Positions 52,191 to 63,468 are shown, counted from the stretch's first letter. The stretch: 64,000 nucleotides of DNA from Desulfatitalea alkaliphila (GCF_022968795.1 NZ_JALJRB010000009.1:101332-165331); one strand, 5' to 3'. Notes: generated by a model from the sequence alone, not told the origin. Numbers and translations are program-made.

Positions 52191-54365
52191 ATGCCGCAGA
52201 ACGCCACCACCCTGGAAGGCCGCATCGAGCGCATCACCTTCCGCAGCCCGGACAGCGCTTTTTTGATCGCCAAGTTTCGCCCGGCGGGGCAAACCGCCCT
52301 GGTCACCATCCTGGGCCACCTGCCGCCCAACATCGGTGAAACCTTGCGCATCAGCGGCGAGTGGCAGGCCCATGCCCGCTTCGGGCAGCAGTTCAAAGTC
52401 CACCGATTCGAATCGCTGCTGCCGGCCGGGGTGGAAGAGATCCGCCGGTTTCTCGCCCTGGGGCTGATCAAGGGCATCGGCCCCAAAACCGCCGACCGGC
52501 TGCTGGCCCGTTTCCAGGAAGACACCCTGACCGTCATCGAGCAGAGCCCCGAACGGTTGACGGAGGTGCGCGGCATCGGCCCCGAAACGGCCCGGCGCAT
52601 CGGCGCGGCGTGGCGCGAGCATCACCGGGTGCGCACCTTGATGCGCTTTTTGCAGGCGCGGGACATCACCCCGGCCCATGCCATGCGGGTCTACAAGCAG
52701 TACGGCGACCAAGCGCTGGAGGTGGTGCAAAACGATCCCGAACGGCTGGTCGGCGATCTGCCCCGCATCGGCTTTTACATTTTCGACGCCCTGGCCCGCG
52801 GCGCCGATCCCCCCGTGGCGGACGCGCAGCGGGCGCGGGCCTGCATTCAACACCTGCTGGCCGAGGCCCGGGAAGAGGGGCACATGTGGCTGCCCCGGCA
52901 AGCGCTGGTAACACGCTGCGCCACGGCCTTCGAACTGGACTATCATGCCGTCGTCGAAAGTTTGGATGAACTGGCCGCGGAGGAGCGGATCGTCGTCTGC
53001 CCCGAAGCGCCCGAAACCCCCGTCTGCCTGCCGGAACTTAATGCCGCCGAGCGCACCATCGCCCGGCGGCTGCGGGCCATGTTGCTGGAAATTCCAATGA
53101 CGGATGCCCCCGTGGACCATGGGCGGATCATGGACACCGTGGTGCGCCGCATGGCCATCCGGCTGTCCGACGCCCAGCAGGCGGCCTTGGACGGGGCGCT
53201 GGGCCGGCGGGTGGTGATCGTCACCGGCGGACCCGGTACCGGTAAAACCACCCTGATCAAAGCCGTGGCCGCCGTTTTCGAAACCCTGGGCATCGCCTGC
53301 CTCCTGGCGGCGCCCACGGGCCGGGCCGCCCGGCGCCTGGCCGAGGTGACCGGCCGCCCGGCGGCCACGGTGCACAAGCTGTTGGGGTTCAGTCCGACGG
53401 AGGGCGGTTTTCAGCGCGACCAGGATGACCCTTTGGACACCGAGGCCCTGGTGGTGGACGAACTCTCCATGGTGGACGCCGTGCTGATGGGTCACCTGCT
53501 CGACGCCCTCCATCCCACCACCCGCCTGGTCCTGGTGGGCGATGTTTGCCAATTGCCGTCGGTGGGACCCGGCAATGTGCTGGCCGATCTGATCGCCTCC
53601 GGCCGGGTGCCCACCCATGCCCTGGAAGAGGTGTTCCGCCAATCCGCTCAAAGCCCCATCATCGCCAATGCCCACAAGGTGCGCCACGGCGCGTTGCCCG
53701 ATCTGCCGCCGACCGCCCCGGACGGCCCGCTGGCCCCCTTCACCTTCATTCCGGCGGACAATCCGGCCGCCGCGGCCCGCATCATCGTCGATCTGTGCAC
53801 CCGCCACATCCCCCGGCAACTGGCCCTGGACCCGGTGCGCCAGGTGCAAGTGCTCAGCCCCATGCACAAAGGGGATGCGGGCACCCTGCGGCTCAACAGC
53901 CTGCTGCAGGCGGGCCTCAATCCGCGCAAACCGGCGGAGCAGCCGCTGGCCGGCCGCTTCTGCCGCGGCGACAAGGTGATGCACTTGCGCAACAACTACC
54001 AAAAGGAGGTGTTCAACGGCGAGATCGGCACCATCGATGCCCTGGACCGCGAGAAGGGATGGCTGCAGGTGGATTTCGACGGCCGCCGCGTCACCTACGA
54101 TCTGTCCGAACTGGACGAGCTGGCCCTGGCCTATGCCATTTCAGTCCATAAATCCCAGGGTTCGGAGTACCCGGCCATCGTGTTGCCCATTGTGACCCAA
54201 CACTATGTGATGTTGCAGCGCAACCTGCTGTACACGGCCCTGACCCGCGCGCGGCAGACCGTCATCCTGGTGGGCTCGGCCAAGGCGGTGCGCGTGGCCG
54301 TGCAAGCCGATCAGCCCGGTCGGCGCCGCACAATGTTGGGTTGGTGGATCACACAATCGATGTAA
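52191..54365 (+). CDS. recD2: RecD-like ATP-dependent DNA helicase (RecD2)
   Basis: A 724-residue SF1 helicase. The N-terminal domain has OB-like and helix-hairpin-helix parts (FLALGLIKGIGPKTADRLL, VRGIGPETARRIG). The helicase core shows GGPGTGKTT (Walker A, K near 350), VVDELSMVDAVL (Walker B), LVGDVCQLPSVGPG and the C-terminal AYAISVHKSQGSEY. Without RecB/RecC partners this is the stand-alone RecD2 class, acting in repair or replication. It starts 9 nt after gmhB. Confidence 0.94.
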   Translation: MPQNATTLEGRIERITFRSPDSAFLIAKFRPAGQTALVTILGHLPPNIGETLRISGEWQAHARFGQQFKVHRFESLLPAGVEEIRRFLALGLIKGIGPKTADRLLARFQEDTLTVIEQSPERLTEVRGIGPETARRIGAAWREHHRVRTLMRFLQARDITPAHAMRVYKQYGDQALEVVQNDPERLVGDLPRIGFYIFDALARGADPPVADAQRARACIQHLLAEAREEGHMWLPRQALVTRCATAFELDYHAVVESLDELAAEERIVVCPEAPETPVCLPELNAAERTIARRLRAMLLEIPMTDAPVDHGRIMDTVVRRMAIRLSDAQQAALDGALGRRVVIVTGGPGTGKTTLIKAVAAVFETLGIACLLAAPTGRAARRLAEVTGRPAATVHKLLGFSPTEGGFQRDQDDPLDTEALVVDELSMVDAVLMGHLLDALHPTTRLVLVGDVCQLPSVGPGNVLADLIASGRVPTHALEEVFRQSAQSPIIANAHKVRHGALPDLPPTAPDGPLAPFTFIPADNPAAAARIIVDLCTRHIPRQLALDPVRQVQVLSPMHKGDAGTLRLNSLLQAGLNPRKPAEQPLAGRFCRGDKVMHLRNNYQKEVFNGEIGTIDALDREKGWLQVDFDGRRVTYDLSELDELALAYAISVHKSQGSEYPAIVLPIVTQHYVMLQRNLLYTALTRARQTVILVGSAKAVRVAVQADQPGRRRTMLGWWITQSM

Positions 54366-54366
54366 G

Positions 54367-54394
54367 GGTTCGCGAAAAGAATTTTTCGCGAACC
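54367..54394. terminator. Terminator between recD2 and the DUF1178 gene
   Basis: A 12-bp perfect stem (GGTTCGCGAAAA and its complement) with a 4-nt loop, directly after the recD2 stop. The A-tract and T-tract in the arms make it work for both convergent genes. Confidence 0.85.
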
Positions 54395-54406
54395 TGAAGA
54401 AGGGAT

Positions 54407-54856
54407 TTACTGCTCCGAATCGGGCGGGGAGGGCTTGTCCGGAGAGGGGTCGGGCAGGGGGACCTTGAAAAATTGCACCCCTTCCTCGCGCAGGGTTTCC
54501 TCTTCGCCGGGCGTGCTGGAGCCGCGGATGTTGCGCGGTTCGCTTACGCCGTAGTGGATCTTGAGGGCTTCCTTGGCAAAGTCCGGGCCGACATTGTCGA
54601 ATTGGCTTTCCACATAATGCATCACCGCTCGTGCCATCACTTCTGCTTCGGCCGCTGTCGGCTTGCGGGGCGTTGGGGCGCCGCCTGTCTTGATGCCCTT
54701 GATGGCGAAGGTGGAGGGCACGCGCACCACTTCCGGCGAATCGCACACCGGGCAGACCAGCAGCCCCTCCCGGCGCTGTTGGTCATAGGCCTTCGCATCT
54801 TCGAACCAGCCTTCGAAGCGGTGACCTTCGGCACATTGCAAGTCATAGGCGATCAT
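54407..54856 (-). CDS. DUF1178 family protein
   Basis: A 149-residue protein with the DUF1178 layout: MIAYDLQCAEGHRFEGWF, then a CPVCDS pair, a middle part rich in Pro, and AVMHYVESQFDNVGPDFAKEA, a segment shared by the family. The N-terminal Cys and the CPVC motif probably form a zinc site. Function unknown. ATG 54856 gives the standard start. It is convergent with recD2. Confidence 0.9.
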   Translation of the reverse strand: MIAYDLQCAEGHRFEGWFEDAKAYDQQRREGLLVCPVCDSPEVVRVPSTFAIKGIKTGGAPTPRKPTAAEAEVMARAVMHYVESQFDNVGPDFAKEALKIHYGVSEPRNIRGSSTPGEEETLREEGVQFFKVPLPDPSPDKPSPPDSEQ

Positions 54857-55078
54857 GATCCTTCACGAGCCCTTTCATCCTGAAATCAATAACAAAATAA
54901 CACAGGGGGGGGTTATTTCAAACAAAATATTGACAGTGGGTTGCTTTTCATCAAAGAATACGCTTTGTTTCGATGCCGGAGGCGCCGACCGGCGTGTCCG
55001 GTGGTTCCTGAGCGGATGATGAAAGGTGCCGCACGCCGCGCCCTTCACAATCACCAATACCAAGGGAGAGTTTATCCA

Positions 55079-55741
55079 ATGAAACGGTTATCGTTGACAG
55101 CGCTCATTTTCGGGCTGTGCCTGGTTTGCGGCCTCGGCAGCGCAACGGCTGCAACCCGATATATTTCCGAGTCCTTCGAAGTGCCTATGCGCTCCGGACA
55201 GAGCACCGAGCACCGGATCATCGCCCTGATCCCCACCGGTCGCGCCGTGGAACTGATCAGCGCCGGCGATGAGTGGTCCCAGGTGCGGCTGCCCGGCGGC
55301 CGGGAGGGCTGGGTGCTGTCCCGCTACCTGACGGATCAGCTGCCCAGCGCCCTGCAGTTGGAAAGGCTCGAGCGGCGGCATGCCGAAGTGGTGGAGCAGC
55401 GCGGCACACTGCAGGAAAGGGCCGACGCCCTGGCGGCGGAGAACCGAGAGTTGAGCGAAACCCTCAACCAGACCCGTCAACGATTGGAAAATCTCGAAGC
55501 CGCCCACGAGGCGCTGAAAACGGAATCGGCCGGATTTTTGGAGCTGCAGGCCGAGCACGAGCAGACGCAAAAGGCGCTGGCCGAAGCCCGCACCCGGGCC
55601 GACGAGTTTGAAAGCGCGCTCAACCAACTGACCAACAACCAGCTCTACCAGGGGTTGCTCTATGGCGGCGGACTGGTGATCGTCGGCTTCATCGCAGGCT
55701 TTATCCTCAAAAAGCCCAAGCGCCGCTCGCCCCTGATGTGA
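55079..55741 (+). CDS. Membrane-anchored SH3-coiled-coil protein (TIGR04211 type)
   Basis: A 220-residue envelope protein. Signal peptide (LTALIFGLCLVCGLGSATAA), a bacterial SH3 domain (residues 25-90, containing RYISESFEVPMRSGQSTEHRI and GREGWVLSRYL), a long coiled coil (90-185) and a C-terminal membrane helix (LLYGGGLVIVGFIAGFIL) with a basic tail. This is the YgiM/TIGR04211 architecture. The periplasmic SH3 domain probably binds peptidoglycan. ATG 55079 has GGGAG upstream; the longer frame has no signal. Confidence 0.88.
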   Translation: MKRLSLTALIFGLCLVCGLGSATAATRYISESFEVPMRSGQSTEHRIIALIPTGRAVELISAGDEWSQVRLPGGREGWVLSRYLTDQLPSALQLERLERRHAEVVEQRGTLQERADALAAENRELSETLNQTRQRLENLEAAHEALKTESAGFLELQAEHEQTQKALAEARTRADEFESALNQLTNNQLYQGLLYGGGLVIVGFIAGFILKKPKRRSPLM

Positions 55742-55879
55742 TCTGCCGGCGGTACCGTAAAGTGTTGCGTTCCAAATCAAGGTATGGTGCCGATTCAAAG
55801 TTGTTGCGGCGCGAAGTGAGCGCTGTTTGTGGATGCCGCTTTTTACCGGCCAACGAGGTGATGCAGGGGGTGAAGCGCT

Positions 55880-57508
<1,629 letters not shown>

Positions 57509-57510
57509 GC

Positions 57511-57819
57511 CTACTCGTAGCCGTACACCTTGTAGGCCGTGGGCGCCCCCAGTAGATCGTCGATCTCGGCCTGAATGGCCGCCCGGCGCGAATTGTTGCG
57601 CCATTTGCGCCACGCCTCCAATGACTTCCAGGTGCCGATCACCAGGTATTCGCTGGGATCCTCCACATTGTGCATGGTTTCGCCGGAGATGTAGCCGGGC
57701 TGTTCGCTGGCCATGCCGCGCAAATGGATCAGCAGTTCATTGAGCCGGGGCAGCACGGCCAGGTCCATGCCGCTGGTCAACTCGGGGATACGACGCGTCA
57801 TCAATACCCGTATGGTCAT
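57511..57819 (-). CDS. Antibiotic-biosynthesis-monooxygenase (ABM) domain protein
   Basis: A 102-residue dimeric alpha-beta barrel protein with the ABM pattern (LNELLIHLRGMASEQPGYISGETMHN, VIGTWKSLEAWRKWRN). These proteins often degrade reactive quinones or act as monooxygenases without cofactor. Start ATG 57819 with AAAGGAGGACGAG upstream. It is 12 nt downstream of the VOC gene and probably co-transcribed. Confidence 0.88.
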   Translation of the reverse strand: MTIRVLMTRRIPELTSGMDLAVLPRLNELLIHLRGMASEQPGYISGETMHNVEDPSEYLVIGTWKSLEAWRKWRNNSRRAAIQAEIDDLLGAPTAYKVYGYE

Positions 57820-57831
57820 CTCGTCCTCCTT

Positions 57832-58257
57832 TCAAATGGACCACGCCTCCAGGCGGTGGCCCTCCGGATCGTGGAAGTAAAAGACGCGGGCGCCCCATTT
57901 GGCTTGGAGGGGACCCACCGCAATGGCGCGGGCGGTCATGCGGCGATGCAACACCGCCACATCATCCACCTGCCACGAGAGGGTGATGCCTTGTCCGACG
58001 GCGCACCCCACCGTGGCCCGGGCCGCATCGGCGATGCTCAGAAAAGCGCTCCCCCCGAGGTGGAACTCCACGAACCAAGAGGTGGTGTGGTGCACCGCCA
58101 ATCCCAGCACCTCCCGGTAAAAACGCACCGTTTGCGGCCAGTTGCGGCAGTACAGGATGGTGTTGGCGCGCTTGACATGGATCAGCGGCCGTTCGGCAGT
58201 GGGTCGGTCGGGCATTGCGGGCACCGTTGCTGGCACAGAGTGGATGTTACCTTCCAT
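57832..58257 (-). CDS. VOC (glyoxalase/bleomycin-resistance) family protein
   Basis: A 141-residue vicinal-oxygen-chelate fold protein with two beta-alpha-beta-beta-beta units: ANTILYCRNWPQTVRFYREVLGL, then WFVEFHLGG, and the second half with LSWQVDDVAVLHRRM and FYFHDPEGHRLEAWSI. Metal ligands (His, Glu) are partly visible. The substrate is unknown. ATG 58257 is preferred, with CGGAG upstream; ATG 58215 is an alternative. It is divergent from the hydrolase at 58340. Confidence 0.85.
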   Translation of the reverse strand: MEGNIHSVPATVPAMPDRPTAERPLIHVKRANTILYCRNWPQTVRFYREVLGLAVHHTTSWFVEFHLGGSAFLSIADAARATVGCAVGQGITLSWQVDDVAVLHRRMTARAIAVGPLQAKWGARVFYFHDPEGHRLEAWSI

Positions 58258-58339
58258 ACTACACGCTCCGGCACGCGCTGCAAACCGAAAACCACGTTCC
58301 CCCCTTGCCCCCTTTGCCGAACGGTTATACAAATAACCC

Positions 58340-59329
58340 ATGCCGACCTCGACCGATCAAAGCGACCAAAGCGACATCCGGATGACGGATCGCACCATCA
58401 CCGTGCGCCAATACCAACTGGCCGCCCGGTGGCTCGTGCCGGCGGGCCAGCGCGATTTTGAAACCGCAGGCGTAGGGGCACGGCATGCCGTGCCCTTGCG
58501 GCGCCGGCCAGGATTACAAAAGAGCGCCAACGCCGAGATGGACCGCAAGATGCCGTTTCCGGAGGGCCACAATTCCAAGGCCGCAGGCCCCGTGCTGGTG
58601 TTTCTGCATGAAGGCCTGGGCAGCATCTCCGCCTGGGGCGACTTTCCCCTTCAATTGGTGGCGGCCTGCGGACTGCCCGGATTTCTGTACGACCGGCTGG
58701 GTCACGGCCGCAGTGACCCCCTGCCGTCGGCACAGACCGATCCGGACTACATCGAACAGGAGGCCTGGGGTTTTCTGCCGCGGGTGCTGGATCAGTGCGC
58801 CATCGGCGATGCCATCCTGATCGGCCACAGCGACGGCGGCACCATCGCCCTGATGTATGCGGCGCGCTATCCCGAGGCCGTGGCCGGCATCGTCACCGAG
58901 GCGGCCCACATCTATGTCGAGGAGATCACCCGGCGCGGCATCCGCGAGGTGGTCGACGCCTATCGCCGGGGCGAGCTGCGCGCGCGCCTGCAAAAGCACC
59001 ACGATGCCGACCTGGATGGATTGTTCGAGCGCTGGTCCGCCACCTGGCTTTCCGATGCCTTCGCCGACTGGAACATTCAGGGGTTGCTCTCCCGCGTGCG
59101 CTGTCCGGTGCTGGCGATCCAGGGTGAAAAGGACGCCTTCGCCACTCCGCGCCACCTGGCGGACATCGCCGCCGGGGTGGGCGGACCGGCCCGCTCGCTG
59201 CTGGTGCCCGGCGCCGGGCACATCCCCCATCACCAGCGCCGGGCGGCGGTGATGGCCCCCATGCGCACTTTCATCCACGCGGTCGTTGCCGGCAATGGCG
59301 CAAGCGGTGCCGCTTCGCTTACCGATTGA
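58340..59329 (+). CDS. Alpha/beta hydrolase
   Basis: A 329-residue alpha/beta hydrolase. The oxyanion motif FLHEGLGSI, the nucleophile elbow GHSDGG, the acid Asp in GEKDAF and the final His in GAGHIPH form the catalytic set. An N-terminal stretch (about residues 30-85) that does not belong to the fold is encoded around a 20-nt palindrome, so it looks like an in-frame insertion. The acyl-CoA synthetase downstream (26 nt) suggests a thioesterase- or esterase-type role in fatty acid or aromatic metabolism. Confidence 0.86.
   Translation: MPTSTDQSDQSDIRMTDRTITVRQYQLAARWLVPAGQRDFETAGVGARHAVPLRRRPGLQKSANAEMDRKMPFPEGHNSKAAGPVLVFLHEGLGSISAWGDFPLQLVAACGLPGFLYDRLGHGRSDPLPSAQTDPDYIEQEAWGFLPRVLDQCAIGDAILIGHSDGGTIALMYAARYPEAVAGIVTEAAHIYVEEITRRGIREVVDAYRRGELRARLQKHHDADLDGLFERWSATWLSDAFADWNIQGLLSRVRCPVLAIQGEKDAFATPRHLADIAAGVGGPARSLLVPGAGHIPHHQRRAAVMAPMRTFIHAVVAGNGASGAASLTD
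58476..58495. repeat. 20-nt perfect palindrome inside the hydrolase gene
   Basis: The sequence GGGCACGGCATGCCGTGCCC is its own reverse complement and is flanked by GTAG. It is of the type seen in REP-like dispersed palindromes of many genomes. No second copy was noticed in this window. Confidence 0.7.
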
Positions 59330-59354
59330 ACCCCTGACGCAAAGGACGGTTGCC

Positions 59355-60998
59355 ATGGAAATCCACAGACCCTGGCTCGCGCAATACGCTGCCCACACCC
59401 CCCACACCATCGAAGTGCCCCAAGTGCCCGTTCACCAGTTCCTGCTGGACAACGCTGCCGATCATCCCGATGACATCGCCATCTGCTTCAACGACATCCG
59501 GATGACCTACGCCGAACTCAACCAGCGGGTCAATCGCTTCGCCCGCGCCTTGCAGGCCGCCGGCATCCAAAAGGGGGACCGGGTCGCCCTGATCCTGGTC
59601 AACTCCCCCACCTACGTGATCACCTATTTCGGCATTCTCAAAATCGGCGCCGTGGTGGTCAACATCAGCGTCGGCATCCAGGGCGAAGAGCTGGCCCGCT
59701 GCCTGAACGACGCCGGCGCCCGGGCCGTTGTCTCCCTGGACCTGTTCGCCCAGAACATCTATGCCGTCATCGCCGCGACGGGCGTGGAAACGGTGATTCT
59801 GCACTCTGTTTTCGGCCTGGAAAAAGAGCTGGCACTGGGCGATAACGCACCCCGGCCGCTGATTTTCGCTGATTTTATTGCCTCGGCCGACGGCGACGCC
59901 GAACCCGATGGGAGGGTGGCGCCGAGGGACGTGGCCGTGCTGCAGTACACCAGCGGCGCCACCGGTGCGCCCAAGGCCGCCACTTTGACCCACGCCAACG
60001 TGGTGGCCAGCGTGTACCAGGCCGACTGCTGGGTGGGCATCCAGGGCGCCGGCAACGCCGCCGTGATCTGCATGATCCCCTTTTTCCACGTCTTCGGCAT
60101 GTCCGCCTGCCTGCTGATCAGCGTCCTCAAAGGATACCGCATGATCCTGATGCCGCGCATGGACGCCATGGACATGGTGTCCCTGACCCAAACCCTGGCC
60201 GATCACCGGCCCATCTCCTTTCCCGCCGTGCCCAGCATCTGGGGCGCCTTGCTCACGGTGGACGACGCAACCCTCCGCGACCACCTCTCCTCCATCCAGG
60301 TGGCCAGCAGCGGCGGCGCCCCCCTGCCCGTAGCCATCCACGAGCGTTTCGAGCAACTCACCGGACGGCGGATAATGGAAGCCTATGGTCTTTCCGAAGC
60401 CGGCTCCACCACCCACATCAACCCCTATCCCATGGGCGGCCCCAAAGGATCCGTCGGCCTGCCTGTGCCGGGTACCGATGCGCGCATCGTAGACATCGAA
60501 ACCGGCGAGCGCGTTTGCGCGCCCAATGAAATCGGCGAGCTGACCGTGCGCGGCCCCCAGATCATGCAAGGCTACTGGCAAAACCCGGTGTTGACCGCCA
60601 GCGCCCTGCGCGACGGCTGGCTGTACACCGGCGACCTGGCCCGCATGGACGAGGACGGCTTCTTCTACCTGGTGGACCGCAAGGACGACCTGATCCTCTC
60701 CAGCGGCTTCAATATCTATCCCAGCCAGGTGGAAGCTGTGCTCAAAGCCCACCCGGCGGTCCGGGACGCCGCCGTGATCGGCATCCCCGACCGCATCAAG
60801 GGCCAGACGGTCATCGCCCTGGTGGTGCTCGCCGACGGAGCCACGGAAAACCGTAAAGCGCTGCTCGATCACTGCCGCGCCCAAATGCCCGACTACCGCG
60901 TGCCCAAAACCTTTCTGTTCCGCGACGACATCCCCCGGGACCCCGCCGGCAAGATGCTCAAGCGGGTGCTGCGCCAGGAACAGTCACCGACCGCCTGA
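59355..60998 (+). CDS. Long-chain acyl-CoA synthetase (AMP-binding family)
   Basis: A 547-residue adenylate-forming enzyme that activates a carboxylic acid with ATP and CoA. The P-loop reads LQYTSGATGAPK (Ala in place of the usual Thr), then MEAYGLSEAG, GDLARMDEDGFFYLVDRKDD and the C-terminal Lys motif DPAGKMLKR. The specificity is not clear. ATG 59355 has AAAGGA upstream. It is transcribed with the hydrolase and followed by an MFS gene, making a probable fatty-acid or aromatic-acid unit. Confidence 0.92.
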   Translation: MEIHRPWLAQYAAHTPHTIEVPQVPVHQFLLDNAADHPDDIAICFNDIRMTYAELNQRVNRFARALQAAGIQKGDRVALILVNSPTYVITYFGILKIGAVVVNISVGIQGEELARCLNDAGARAVVSLDLFAQNIYAVIAATGVETVILHSVFGLEKELALGDNAPRPLIFADFIASADGDAEPDGRVAPRDVAVLQYTSGATGAPKAATLTHANVVASVYQADCWVGIQGAGNAAVICMIPFFHVFGMSACLLISVLKGYRMILMPRMDAMDMVSLTQTLADHRPISFPAVPSIWGALLTVDDATLRDHLSSIQVASSGGAPLPVAIHERFEQLTGRRIMEAYGLSEAGSTTHINPYPMGGPKGSVGLPVPGTDARIVDIETGERVCAPNEIGELTVRGPQIMQGYWQNPVLTASALRDGWLYTGDLARMDEDGFFYLVDRKDDLILSSGFNIYPSQVEAVLKAHPAVRDAAVIGIPDRIKGQTVIALVVLADGATENRKALLDHCRAQMPDYRVPKTFLFRDDIPRDPAGKMLKRVLRQEQSPTA

Positions 60999-61024
60999 AC
61001 GACCAATCGACCGGAAATCGCGCT

Positions 61025-62191
61025 ATGGACAAGATCCCTCTGCTGCTGATGTTTCTCGGCCACGTCGCCGTGGACGCCTCCCAAGGCATCCTGCCGGTGG
61101 TGGCCGCCCGCCTCAAGGAGCTGTTCGAGCTGAGCTACTTTCAGGTGGGCCTGATGATGCTGCTGCTCAACTTCTCCTCCTCCGTGATCCAGCCCCTGTT
61201 CGGCTACATCTCCGACCGGGTGCGCACCGGCTGGTTCGTTCCCGGCGGCATCCTCTGGACCGCCGTGGCCATGGGCCTGCTGGGGCTCTCCCCCAACTAC
61301 GCCACCGCCGTGCTGCTGGTGGGCCTGGCCGGCCTGGGCACCGCCGCCTTCCACCCCCGGGCCATGATGGCCGTCTACCTGGCCAGCGGCCTGAAAAGAG
61401 GCCTGGGCGCCGCCATCTTCTCCACCGGCGGCAACCTGGGCTTCGCCCTGGGGCCGGTGATCGGCAGCCTGCTGGTGCTCGGCATCGGCCTGCACGGCAC
61501 CGTGGGGTTGATCCCCGTCGGCCTGCTGCTCTTCCTGATCATCTCCTTCTACCCCAACGACTTTTTGCGCCGGGAAGCGGTGTCGCCCGCGGCCGCTGCA
61601 ACCGCCGCCGTCGATTACCCGCCCGTACCCTGGCGCTCGGTCACCGCCGTCTGCCTGCTGGTCACCGTGCGCTCCTGGGTCTACATGAGCATGATCACCT
61701 ACCTGCCGCTGTTCTTCCAGGCCCGCGGCATGCACCTGCAATCGGGCAGCCTGCTGCTGACCGTCTACCTCGCCTGCGGCGCGGTGGCCGGACTGTTCGG
61801 CGGTCACCTGTCCGACACCATCGGCCGCAAAAAAGTGATCGTGGGCAGCTTTTTGCTCTACCCCCTGCTGGCCGCCCTGCTGCTGTTGTCCCACGGCCCG
61901 TGGGTCTGGCTCCTGGCCGGCCTCTCCGGCGCCGCCCTGCTGGCCTCCTTTTCCGTCACCGTGGTCCTGGCCCAGGAACTGCTGCCTCGCTACCTCGGCC
62001 TGGCCTCGGGACTGATCCTGGGCCTCGGCTTCGGCACCGGAGGCCTGGGCACGGCCCTCTCCGGCTTTCTGGCCGACCACATCGGCCTGGAAACCACCTT
62101 CTGGATCCTGGCCGCCGTCCCCCTGTTCAGCCTGCCCCTGGTGCGGCTGATCCGAAAGCCTCCGGAAGCCGAGGCAGGTGCCACGGCATGA
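61025..62191 (+). CDS. MFS transporter, fosmidomycin-resistance (Fsr) type
   Basis: A 388-residue, 12-helix transporter. The N-terminus reads LLLMFLGHVAVDASQGILPVVA, followed by GYISDRVRTGW (motif A) and GLGTAAFHPRAMM. This fits the Fsr/MFS exporter group. The substrate is unknown. It is 26 nt after the acyl-CoA synthetase gene. The end overlaps nothing; the convergent regulator gene ends 9 nt away. Confidence 0.87.
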   Translation: MDKIPLLLMFLGHVAVDASQGILPVVAARLKELFELSYFQVGLMMLLLNFSSSVIQPLFGYISDRVRTGWFVPGGILWTAVAMGLLGLSPNYATAVLLVGLAGLGTAAFHPRAMMAVYLASGLKRGLGAAIFSTGGNLGFALGPVIGSLLVLGIGLHGTVGLIPVGLLLFLIISFYPNDFLRREAVSPAAAATAAVDYPPVPWRSVTAVCLLVTVRSWVYMSMITYLPLFFQARGMHLQSGSLLLTVYLACGAVAGLFGGHLSDTIGRKKVIVGSFLLYPLLAALLLLSHGPWVWLLAGLSGAALLASFSVTVVLAQELLPRYLGLASGLILGLGFGTGGLGTALSGFLADHIGLETTFWILAAVPLFSLPLVRLIRKPPEAEAGATA

Positions 62192-62199
62192 ACCGTAAC

Positions 62200-63468
62200 T
62201 TACAACTCAAAACTATCTTTTTCGTGCGGTGGTTGTGCTGCAAAAATCGTCAGCATCAGTTCGGCATCATCAAGAAGCCTGTACACAGGCCGCCTTCCCG
62301 ACAGTCGCTCGCTTTCAGTGATGATGATCGGCACGCCCTCGCCGCGCTTGTCCATGATGAAGTTGCGCCGGCTACCGACGGCATCGACATTCATCGGGCA
62401 ACGGGCCAACAAGGAACTGATCAATTCGTTTCGTGCCGATTGTCGTTCCGAAATGCTCTCAATCGTGATGGTGTTGGGGATCGTGCCGGGGGAGAACAGC
62501 TCCAGCCTGTCCGAAAACAGGTGCAGGCGAATTTTTGAACCATAAATAGAGTAATCCCGGTGGGCGACTGCGTTGACCACCGCCTCGAAAACCGCATTCA
62601 TGGAAAACTGCGGGGTTTCGATTCGGTTGGGCGCTTTGATGGCAAAAACCCGCATGTTACGCTCCACAAACTTGCAACCATCACGGATCTGGCTATCGAG
62701 TGGGCCGGTGATGTCCTTGGCATCCAACTGGTAGGCGGCGTTGCGTTCGGTGCCTCGATAGCAAACGGCCTGAATGAAAGCGCTGGACATAAAAGACGTC
62801 GGCGAATCCGAGGCCATCAGGAGGCCGCTGACCGTTGCCCGCATTTCGCCGTCTTCGTCCTTGGCAATGAGTTTTAACTTTTCGAGAAACTCCCGATCCT
62901 CTTTTGGTGAAATGACCGTGCGAAGCCGGTTCCAAAGCTTGGGGTTCAAATCCTCCATGGTAGTGCCTGGAACCGTTTGTTCATCGAAGCGAATGAGTCG
63001 TGCTTGGCTGCGTTGTTGAAACAACCGGGCCAGAACATCCGGCTTCATTTCCCGCTTGGAACTGCCGATACGGCGGAAATAACCATTGGGACTTTTGTGG
63101 ACAAACAGGCTGCGGGGCACATCGATGCGGAGAATGGCTTTCTCGATACCTTGCTGGTCGGGAAGAATGCGTTTGCGGATGACGCAATCCAGCGGGGGGT
63201 CAATGGCGTCGTTACAGATGGAACGAATCCAGTCTTCAACGAGGTCCAACTTCTCCCGCGGCACCCCTTGAATCTCCCTGGTTTTGTCGTCAACACCCAG
63301 CACAATGACGCCGGATGCCGTATTCGCCATGGCTGCCAGCTCGTCGGCCATACTATCTTTGCGCGGGCCGATGACTTTGTTACCACTGATTTCCACCGAC
63401 TTTAGTTCAAGAACAGAGTCTTCGCCCAGTGCGATTTGTTTGAGCAGGTCGTTGATATTTTCGTACAT
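62200..63468 (-). CDS. Schlafen-AlbA_2 domain protein, putative transcriptional regulator
   Basis: A 422-residue protein. The AlbA_2 (Schlafen) domain covers about residues 10-140 (DSVLELKSVEISGNK, MANTASGVIVLGVDD). A middle part follows, then a C-terminal HATPase-like domain (VFEAVVNAVAHRDYSIYGSKIRLHLFSDRLELFSPG). This architecture is usual for RecG-like ATP-binding regulators, some of them in defence or toxin-antitoxin contexts. Start ATG 63468 has GGAGG upstream. No partner gene lies adjacent. Confidence 0.88.
   Translation of the reverse strand: MYENINDLLKQIALGEDSVLELKSVEISGNKVIGPRKDSMADELAAMANTASGVIVLGVDDKTREIQGVPREKLDLVEDWIRSICNDAIDPPLDCVIRKRILPDQQGIEKAILRIDVPRSLFVHKSPNGYFRRIGSSKREMKPDVLARLFQQRSQARLIRFDEQTVPGTTMEDLNPKLWNRLRTVISPKEDREFLEKLKLIAKDEDGEMRATVSGLLMASDSPTSFMSSAFIQAVCYRGTERNAAYQLDAKDITGPLDSQIRDGCKFVERNMRVFAIKAPNRIETPQFSMNAVFEAVVNAVAHRDYSIYGSKIRLHLFSDRLELFSPGTIPNTITIESISERQSARNELISSLLARCPMNVDAVGSRRNFIMDKRGEGVPIIITESERLSGRRPVYRLLDDAELMLTIFAAQPPHEKDSFEL

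Noticed and set aside
58476..58495. Palindrome in the hydrolase gene as a terminator or operator
   Set aside because: It lies deep inside the coding sequence and is translated in frame; a REP-like repeat is the simpler reading.
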